Source: Triplophysa rosa (Eukaryota > Chordata > Actinopteri > Cypriniformes > Nemacheilidae). Taken from it: a DNA stretch of 64,000 bases. The notes beneath the pieces were generated by a model. That model was not told where the DNA came from. It did no database searches and worked only from the letters and a program-made list of their open reading frames with translations. Numbering within the stretch: the first letter of the stretch is position 1; each line of letters starts with the position of its first letter. Positions 56,164 through 64,000 of the stretch are shown here, piece by piece. Made by a program: the position numbers and the translations under genes. The stretch lies in NCBI RefSeq assembly GCF_024868665.1, contig NC_079898.1, forward strand, positions 14,368,358 to 14,432,357, in the 5' to 3' direction.

Positions 56164-58969
56164 AGGTTAAATTGTTATTAATGAATTGCTTCTGGTCACA
56201 GTTGGTAAAGCATTGCACATCAAAAATAAAAATACTTTTTTACGCTGCAGACGGGACATATTATTACATCCTTGACTACATTAAGTGTTTTGTCTCTCTT
56301 GTTACAGATTCTTGTGATACTATGCCAGAATCTAAATGCCATTTGGGCATTCAAGCATCTCGATCCGAATGACACCTACAGCCATCCTCAATGCTTACCA
56401 AACACTGCGCCAACATGCTTCACAGAAATGGATCTTTTTGTACGGTATGTCAATAATTTTTTCTTATAGATGGACATCTAAAACAATGCGTTTTTAACCA
56501 CCATTTAGTGATTACATAACTTTAGCCAAGAGCTAGAAATCCTTCCTCCATCAGAGATGGACAGACCTCAACAAATGGTTTCGATATGTTTGGATCTGGA
56601 CATTTTATTTTAGAGAGCTAAATTAAGCTGAAGTTCATCATTGTGTGACTGGTGTCTATGGTAACCAGGACTCAAGACTGCGACCAAATGGTCGCATTTT
56701 GCGACTATTTGAACTGCCAGTGCTTTTGTTTTTCTTAATGGTCGCACCGATGCGACTGCCAAACTGATCAATATATAATTTTTGCATTTTATAAATTTAA
56801 TACGCAGAAATGTTATATTGCGCAAGCGGCACATTCAGTCACTCATTTTCATCTCCCCTCCTTCAACCATTCACTTATCTATCAGTGCCCCCGCCCCCTA
56901 GCCTAATGTGTGGGTGTAAGAGGCGCATTTATGAAGCGGAAGGACCGACTGAGCAAACGAGTGAAGCGCTTAATCTTGCAACTGACATAAATATGTTTTG
57001 ACGCCTGCAGAATACAAGAATTTCCCTGGCTAAGATACAAAACAGCAAAGATAATGAAATGTGTTGCGTGTATTGTATGTATGTGAAGATAATGCAGGAA
57101 ACATGTGTTTAAACGTTAAGCACCATACTGTATATATGTATTTCTTCATTTGTGATCGTAGGACCGATAAAAAGCTTATGTTTGAATAGACAGTTGCAAA
57201 TTCTTTAATAATGAAAACGTACTTACAGGCTGTGAGTGAGAAGCAGAAGACTATCCTTACAAAGTTGGATTTGCCCCACTTTTTAGAAACGGCCTTTGTG
57301 CACAACCAGGTGTTAATGTGCTGCACACACTCGGATTTTGGAGTTATGCTGTTTTGGAACAGTGTTGTAAATAAAACTTAACCACCGATTTCTAATTGTG
57401 TCCTCATTTGGAAGACCCAACCAAGTCGTTTTTCATTTGTAATGAAAGGCACAGCGTCTCCACGACATGGTGGCAGCCATAACAACACTACAGCGGGAAT
57501 AGGCACGCCTTCTTTCGTTGCGTATACATTTTGGGCAGTGTTCTTCAACGCTTCGCACAAACTGACGTGTTTAAGCGAAGCATTTGAGGCAGGTTTGGAT
57601 GAACCGCCGCTTTTAAATAAACTCTTTTAGTTTGAGACTTTAATTTTTGCAATTTTACGTGTCTAATATATGCATGAACAACTTTTAACACACCAAAGAT
57701 ACAGGAAAACTCGAAATCGCATCATATGACTCCTTTAAAGGAAAATTGTGTTCTCTTATACGAGTTGTTCTCAACAAATAAAGGAAGAAAGTAGCTTTAA
57801 GAAAGTGCCACCTCTCTCTAATGTTATAGAGCCCTGGTAACAGTCCCACCCGTTTTTACTTACACCTGTGTTGCAGATATACAGTATGCTCAGTAAAAGC
57901 AGTTCTGTGAAGATTTCCAAAAAGCTTTTGGAGCAAAGTGAACGGTGATTGTGTAGAGCTTAAAGTGTCATTTTAATTTAAAAGTTATTGTAAGTTAATG
58001 TAAAAGTGCCTCAGAGATCTCTGTACGGAATCTTGCTCTCATCGAACCCTTGAAACCCAGCTTCTTTTTAATCCTTTAGTGGAATGTCTGTGGCAGGTAA
58101 TGGACAATTAACTTTCAATAAACCTCTGCTGCTTCAGTAATTTCAGAATATTTGTGGGCTTTTCTATCTCCATGTTTTTTTTTTAGATTCCAGGAAATAG
58201 AAGTAAGTTATCTGTCTCAGGTGAAAATAGAGTTCAAGCTAAGCTTTGACGTAAGCCAGGAAGCCTGAGGAACGAATCAGTGCTAAATAAATTTAAATCA
58301 GCGCACTCCCATCTTTCCAAGGTAATTAATTAAAAACTACAGTAATAATAAAGAGATCAGAAACATGAACCTATAATGATACGTATCAACTTTACAAAAG
58401 GAATGTATACCTCATCAATGTCACCACCACACAGCTCAAGTATTAATAAAAGGCTTAAAAAAACAAAACACGAAAATTTGTGTGTTTATTTTATCATTAG
58501 GTATAACCACACACAGAAGTACTGTATGTGGAAGTATAAATTAAGAACAATTTTTTTTCAAGAAAGTAAAAGTGAATCAAGCACCCAGCATTTAGAAATT
58601 GTTCTGTGGCAAATTGTTCCATTGTAAGCACAAAGATCATATCAGCTTCTTTGTTGAGATTTTTTTTCCAGACAGACTATTCCAACCTCAATATGCTGAG
58701 CTGAATTCTCAGCCAAAATCTATTTTGTTTTTGAGGCTTTGGTGTAGAGATGGTGTCTCAACCCATTACCCTTTCAGAGGAATCTGGCTGAAGGAGCTCA
58801 TATTGCACCCAAGTGCTCCACAGATTAACTTTTGTTCTTTGTCTGCAATCTATTGCTGTGTCAAGAAAGACTCTGGAGTCTTGTGCTACCACAGTCTCTG
58901 CTTGACTGACTGTCTCCCAAGCAGCTGCTTCTCAATGGTTAAGGTTTTCTGAAGTTTGTCTGAGTTTAG

Positions 58970-59335
58970 TGAAGGAAGAGGAAGGAGCGAGGATGATGAA
59001 GACGAGAGTTGGTCGTGGGGCACAGCTCAATGAGTCTAAGTATTCTTATGCTAATCCTTTGCTGGGATGAGGCGCAAAGCAGCCAAGCAAACAATGGCAG
59101 CGGAGCCAGAAAGTCTGCCCTGTAGTCTAGCAGGCCTTGAAAGGCATGTTGGGCATAGCGCCGACACTGAGGGAAGGCGGCCTCGGTACTGGGAGCCCTG
59201 CTGTAAGGAGGGGCCCCAGGAGGGACCAGAGATCCGGGCCAAAGCAGGGAGAGAGCGGGTGTGGGGGGGGGAGAAAAACACCAAACCACTCTTGTCGTCG
59301 TGCAGGCTAAGAAGGGATGTGGTAGTAAAGGAAAG
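58970..59335. promoter_or_regulatory. Candidate conserved non-coding block B in bmpr1a intron 1
   Basis: High-complexity, GC-rich block. An octamer-like ATGCTAAT near 59049 lies about 40 bp before a SOX-like ACAATGG near 59090. Open frames on both strands cross it, which reflects GC content rather than coding. Confidence 0.4.
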
Positions 59336-60289
59336 GTGAGCTTTATTTAGAAGACCGCTGTCTGCGGTGGAATGTACTTCTTATTCACGACTCAAGTTAT
59401 TGAGCTAGTCTGTATCATATATTGGAAAGACATGGAATACTGGAATGTATGTTTGTTCCGCCCACACAAAATGTATTTTTCCAAACATACAGAGATGCCT
59501 TTTGCTGTGGCGAAGTGTCATTCATGAAGGTACGTTATGTTCTGCTGACACATGTGGAAAGACAGAAATATATTACTCCCTCTAAAAGCGTTGAGAGACA
59601 TCCTCTATCGGGCATATGGTTGACTGCAAAGGTGTACCGCACTTAACACATCGCCATACAATACTCCTATTCATTCAGCCTTCTTGCATACATTTATGGC
59701 GCCACCAAAGCCTTTTAATGGGCAGAGCTCCAAGAGTGTCCACAATGCAACATTGCCGTATGTTGTTTTAAGATTGTGATACTTAAGATACAATATTATT
59801 GACAGATGTACGACATAGCAGTTGGAGAAATGTGAAAGGCCCTGTGCCGTAATACTAAATGTGATCAGCCTAATATTAAAAGTATTGCAAGCTTTTCTCA
59901 GGGGTGCCCTGTCTGAGGTTTTTCTTTTGTAGATCCAAAGTTTTGACTTGATCAAGTCAGGACATGACTTGACTCTCTTTACCGTTCACGGATAAGGAAC
60001 ATCTGAGTGAAATTTTCTTTTACCTGCAGGATTTCCTTCTGTTGGCCCTCATATGCCTGTATGCAATAACAAACACCTCTAAACATCCTCCTGTACTCTT
60101 TTTCCCATACTTTCATGCTTGGGTGTCATGACTTTCTCCCCATAATTATTTCCTGCTACAACAGAGAAATTATCCTGTTATACATCTTTAAGAGAACTTT
60201 GTGTGCTTGACTGATATGGGTTGTACACTATTACCTTGTTTACCAAAAGGGTTTCCAAACGTGAAGGATTTCTGATATCTGCTTTTTTC

Positions 60290-60740
60290 TCCTAGCGGGC
60301 ACAGTCTCTGGTTCTAGTCTCTGTGTGTAGGTGCCTGCACAGCTATCTTGTCCCGCTGCCTTGCCGAGACCGGCTTTATTCTCCTTGTTATCCAGTCAGG
60401 GATGTGTGAAAGTGGAGCACAGGTCGGGGCTCTTTGTCCCCCTTGTGCAAATCAGAAGTGACAGACACCGGCCCGATCCGCCATTAATTTGTCCCCCCTC
60501 AGGACAGACTTCGCTCATGGCCACTAATTGCAACAAGACGCACAGGCCTACAAGGGAAACAGACACATCATGTTATTAACGCTGGAAGGGGCCAGAGCGG
60601 GGTAATTGCAGAACATCCTTCATCAAATTATTTGGGCATGTTTCAGCATTCAAGAGTAGCGCCGGCCTGACGGGTTGAGGGGTCAAACCCAGGAAAAACA
60701 AGGGGCCAATGATGTTTGGTGCTGCAAGAGGCAAAGCCTG
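60290..60740. promoter_or_regulatory. Candidate conserved non-coding block C in bmpr1a intron 1
   Basis: The most striking of the three: GC-rich, unique-looking, with homeodomain-type TAAT cores (CATTAATTTG, ACTAATTGC, GGTAATTGC) spaced over about 130 bp. About 0.6 kb before the signal-peptide exon. Confidence 0.42.
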
Positions 60741-61093
60741 TGCATTTTTTTTTAATAACGGTATTGTTGTTAAATGGTGCATAATCAATGTAAGAGACTG
60801 CTTAGATAAGTCTGGTGACTTCAGAATTATTAAAGGGCATTTAATAATTATTCAGTGACGTTTGGTATCTCTCATGTACATTATTTATGGTTAACTGCAG
60901 TTCTGTCATCTGTCTATGTTACGCTCTTAATGATTACAAAAAGTTTGTTTAAATATATATTATATAATGATTATTCCATAATGATGAGATGCATTGCGTT
61001 GTTGTACAAACAGAGGTAACCTAATATTTATAAATAATTGAATTATCTAGAAAGATGCATTGACACACACATGGTGTGTTTCTTTAATTACAG

Positions 61094-61378
61094 TTCCGTG
61101 GACCCCGTGAAAAGGAATCGTTGAGTTTCTAGTGCCATCCGATCATCTACTGCACTCTCCTCTTGTTCTGGTCTTCTCCGGAGCCTCCGCAACTGTATAT
61201 TTGTTCTCTCCACCAGTCTGTTGGTGTTCGCTGGAACTTTAAAAACAGAGGTGGACATCATCACTAATCCCATCCTCACTCAAAAGGATACGAGAAGACT
61301 GTTGGACAATGGCAAGGCTTTTGTCTGTCACAGCAGTTTTGGCTGGAGTTCTTATTGTATCAAGGCTATGCGCTGGAG
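61094..61378 (+). CDS. bmpr1a: bmpr1a first coding exon (signal peptide), gene continues past the window
   Basis: After TTAATTACAG comes 215 nt of untranslated leader. An ATG at 61309 with a strong context (A at -3, G at +4) follows, and 23 codons to a GTAAGG donor at 61379. The peptide MARLLSVTAVLAGVLIVSRL-CAG has a basic n-region, a hydrophobic core and a small-residue end: a secretion signal. Mature BMP receptor 1A would follow in later exons (TGF-beta-type extracellular domain, one membrane segment, GS box, Ser/Thr kinase); none of these is in the window. The identity therefore rests on synteny (OPN4-LDB3-BMPR1A in human, same strand) and on the exon plan, not on domain sequence. Confidence 0.65.
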
Positions 61379-62399
61379 GTAAGGGTCGTTTTATCGTTTA
61401 CACCCTTTCTTTCCGTAGTTTTCTTATATTCATACTGGTTACGTAAAACTATGATGATCAGGCTTATCTAATTTGAGCTATTCAAAGATAATGACATTTC
61501 CCTTTACAGTTTGTTTTACTGACTTATTTAGTCGATTATAGCCACTGCTTTCTTTTTTGAACATTGCAAGGTTAAAACTAAAAGCATGTTTTGTTTTGAA
61601 CCTTACATTTTCTTACATTGCACGCATGTATTTTTTATCCTCTGTTGCCTTCCTTTGATGTGATTTGGAATACAGAAAAAGCACGAGTCAGATGCACCCT
61701 GCTGAGTGTTTCCATATGTTTAATAACGTGATGTTTACTGATGTCAAAGAAAACAGATACCTTTGTTTAATGAAAAAAATACCCCCCTGTAAACCTGGCA
61801 AAACAGGCAAAACTCGACAGACTCTGATTTAAAGGTCAGTTATGAATAGTCATTGAGCTGTGAAGGCAAATAGCAACAGATGATAACTTTGAACGTAGTT
61901 TTAGAGCACGAGGGAAAAGAAGTTGACTGGTCTCCAGCATTATATTTGAACACATTTGTAGTAGCATACCTTATTTCTAAACCCTTGTTTGTTGTTTGTT
62001 GACTACATGAAGCTTATAGGCACACTAGTATGTATTGTTACAAGCTATACAAATAAATATGAATTAAATCAAACTTATAGCATGAACACAACCTGAGACC
62101 GCTGTTGTTTGTTTACTCATGGCAGGGAGTTTAAAAGACATCTATGGTGTAGTGACTCAGTCTTGAACCATGAGCGTCTCTGAGGCCCCCCACTAAAGGA
62201 AGCTGTTGAAGTGATTGTTGCCGGTCTCTCTTCCTTTTTTAGCACATTAACCATTTCCTATATGGCACTGTCACAATTGCTAGCGGGTGCAAACTATTCC
62301 AAACACTGCTCACCGGAAACTCTTTTGTGCTGTTGATCTTTGGGATTTAAATCCCTAATAAGTGTGCACAGATTTAAGGGGGACATTCCCCGTGATGCC

Positions 62400-63320
62400 A
62401 ATTTTCAAACTTTAGTTCGTGTGTAATGTTGCTGTTAGAGCATAAACAGTATCTGCAAAATGATAAAGCTCAAAGTTCAATGCCAAGCGAAATATTGTCT
62501 TTAACAGAATTCGAGGAGTATAGAGAACGGCTGGAATCGGACTACAGCACTTTACTTCCCGGGTACATGATGTCACTATTCCGAGTTTTTGAAAAAGGAA
62601 TACGCCAAAAAAGGGGCGAGGCCTTCCTTGAGAGAAGAGGAAGAGCCGCTGGAGTAGTGTTTGGTTCTCAGAGATTGTAAAAATTTGACTGAGCTACGCG
62701 CTTAATTACTTTCACTTTCATCACAGTCCTACAGCTGGTAATAAGAATTCAGCTACACACATTCTAAGATAACCAACGGTCAAATAACAGCTTCCATGAC
62801 TTTAACATCGGCTGTGAAAGCTGTTCTGTGTAACACACTTATATTGTGTGTGTGTGTGCGCATACCTCTAAAACACTTCTATGAAACGTCCTTTGAAGTC
62901 CTGCTTGCAAATGTCTCCTAGTCAATCTGCTTGTTTTATTATCCAACTTTGGTCCAATAGAAAAAGGCTAAACTAACGCTTCTGTTATTAGTGTTAATTA
63001 AAATAACCGGTCTGACCCAATCGGTTCGGTGTCATTTCCCTCGCCATAGTAGGAAAAAAATTGCAATCTCTAACAAAGATTGACGTTTGCACATGCACTA
63101 GCAGACCACCGTTACACTTCGATCGATCCGCATGTGTTTAACTGATGAAGTGAAGTTGATGCCATTGTTACTGTTTATTGCTAAAAGCCAAACCTTATGA
63201 ATACACGTGCACTGAGAGAGAGACCGACCAATCACAACAGCCTGAGAAGCGGAAGCTCGCTGATATGGTGTGGGTGGGACATCTTCAGACACACGCTCTA
63301 ACCGGGGAACCAATCACGAC
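62400..63320. repeat. Probable dispersed transposon-derived segment
   Basis: Contains an 84-codon frame at 62426-62680 (ESDYSTLLPGYMMSLFRVFE within) and further GC-rich patches. The sequence ATAAACAGTATCTGCAAAAT and the CTGAGAGAGAGACCGACCAATCACAAC zone look familiar from fish dispersed repeats. Borders and family are not clear, so the frame is not counted as a gene. Confidence 0.4.
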
Positions 63321-63325
63321 AGACA

Positions 63326-63548
63326 AAAGGTTCTTCACAGCAATTCCATAGAAGAACCATTTTTTGGTTCCACAAAGAACCATTTAGTCAAAGGTTCTTT
63401 AAGAACCACCTCTGTCTTTCTTTTATAGTCTGAAGAACATTTTTTACATTTTATGCATTTGGCTGACGCTTTGTCCCACAAAGAAACCGAAAGGTTCATC
63501 AGATGTTAAAGGTTCTTTGTGGAACCAAAAGGTTCTTCTATGGCATCG
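63326..63548. mobile_element. MITE with AAAGGTTCTTC ends
   Basis: The left half has AATTCCATAGAAGAACCATT and the right half the inverted ACCAAAAGGTTCTTCTATGG. AAAGAACC and GGTTCTTT steps recur. A SINE-tail piece (ATGCATTTGGCTGACGCTTT) sits in the middle in reverse orientation. Confidence 0.75.
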
Positions 63549-64000
63549 AATACCTTTTTTTTAAGAGCGTACCCTATTTGTCTTGGTCATCTAGATTTTG
63601 TTTCCACTTTCATATGAAGTTTGAATCGAAACGTGGTAATTGTTTATTTTGCATTTATTTTAATAAAATTTAAAAATACTGTTTTTAGTTTTTTATTTGG
63701 TTGTTTTTGTAAACAGTACATAAAGATTTAATTTGTGACCCTGTGGTTTTACAAAAGATATATTTGAAACTGTTTCTTGGGATGCTAATAAATGATTTGC
63801 GTAAGGGATGGACAAGAAGTCTTGTAACTTGCCCAGTACAGATTTTCGAACAGCTCAGTTTTCTTTAGAGCTCATATTATATCAAACACCAGTCTTAATG
63901 TCCTTGTGGATGTATTTTTGTACAGATGCAGCAGAAAAGTAGGAGGTGGTTGAAACCCGAGCTGTAGCATGAACATTTGACTTCTCAGTGTGCGGTTGTT

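Larger units (their letters stand above)
52885..61093. other. bmpr1a: First intron of bmpr1a
   Basis: 8.2 kb. It holds two TTAA MITEs (53933-54381, 55908-56163), probable repeat-derived zones near 56660-56960 and 57400-57735, and three GC-richer, non-repetitive blocks (about 54820-55090, 58970-59335, 60290-60740) that may be enhancers. No coding exon was seen. Confidence 0.5.
61379..64000. other. bmpr1a: Second intron of bmpr1a (start)
   Basis: No further coding exon was recognised before the window ends. It holds a repeat zone at about 62400-63320 and a MITE at 63326-63548. Confidence 0.5.

Noticed and set aside
57442..57630. 62-codon frame in bmpr1a intron 1
   Set aside because: It lies in a zone that looks repeat-derived, and the opposite strand is equally open.
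59051..59289. Overlapping proline/serine-rich frames on both strands in bmpr1a intron 1
   Set aside because: GC-rich composition opens all frames; no splice sites or conserved domain, so it was treated as possible regulatory DNA.

Overview
This is a stretch of ray-finned fish nuclear DNA, most likely from a cyprinid. It is AT-rich, its genes are split by long introns, and it is full of short DNA transposons and a tRNA-derived SINE of kinds common in carp-like fishes. No tool was run. Exons were assembled by eye from splice sites, reading-frame phase and recognition of the protein families.

Three genes lie head to tail on the plus strand, in the order known from human chromosome 10q23 (OPN4, LDB3, BMPR1A). 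(1) Positions 5149-12734: a melanopsin (opn4a-like), ten visible coding exons, 530 codons. (2) Positions 19287-50667: ldb3 (ZASP/Cypher/Oracle), the Z-disc PDZ-LIM protein. A shared 5' part (PDZ domain and ZM motif) can end at 42753 as a short form without LIM domains, or continue through a proline-rich linker to three LIM domains ending at 50667. (3) From about 52.65 kb to the end: the start of bmpr1a, the type I BMP receptor. A CpG-containing non-coding first exon is followed, after an 8.2-kb intron, by an exon with the start codon and signal peptide. The rest of that gene lies beyond the window.

The space between exons is largely transposon debris. Five hAT-type elements still show their 8-bp target duplications (1576-2676, 27464-28550, 32243-32677, 36466-39970, 37775-38371), and a palindromic sixth lies at 41201-41546. 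Several TTAA-flanked MITEs and SINE pieces are scattered throughout. The most unusual object is in the ldb3 intron at 36.5-40.0 kb: a 3.5-kb hAT element holding a TTAA-flanked, Kolobok-like element that itself holds another hAT MITE. The middle element carries two decayed coding pieces. One is a THAP zinc-finger relic on the plus strand. The other, on the minus strand, is a spliced relic resembling the cysteine-rich C-terminal domain of P2X7.

The bmpr1a first intron and the region just before ldb3 hold several GC-richer, non-repetitive blocks that look like regulatory DNA. Melanopsin is a light sensor, ldb3 a striated-muscle scaffold and bmpr1a a growth-factor receptor. Their adjacency is conserved synteny, not a shared pathway.
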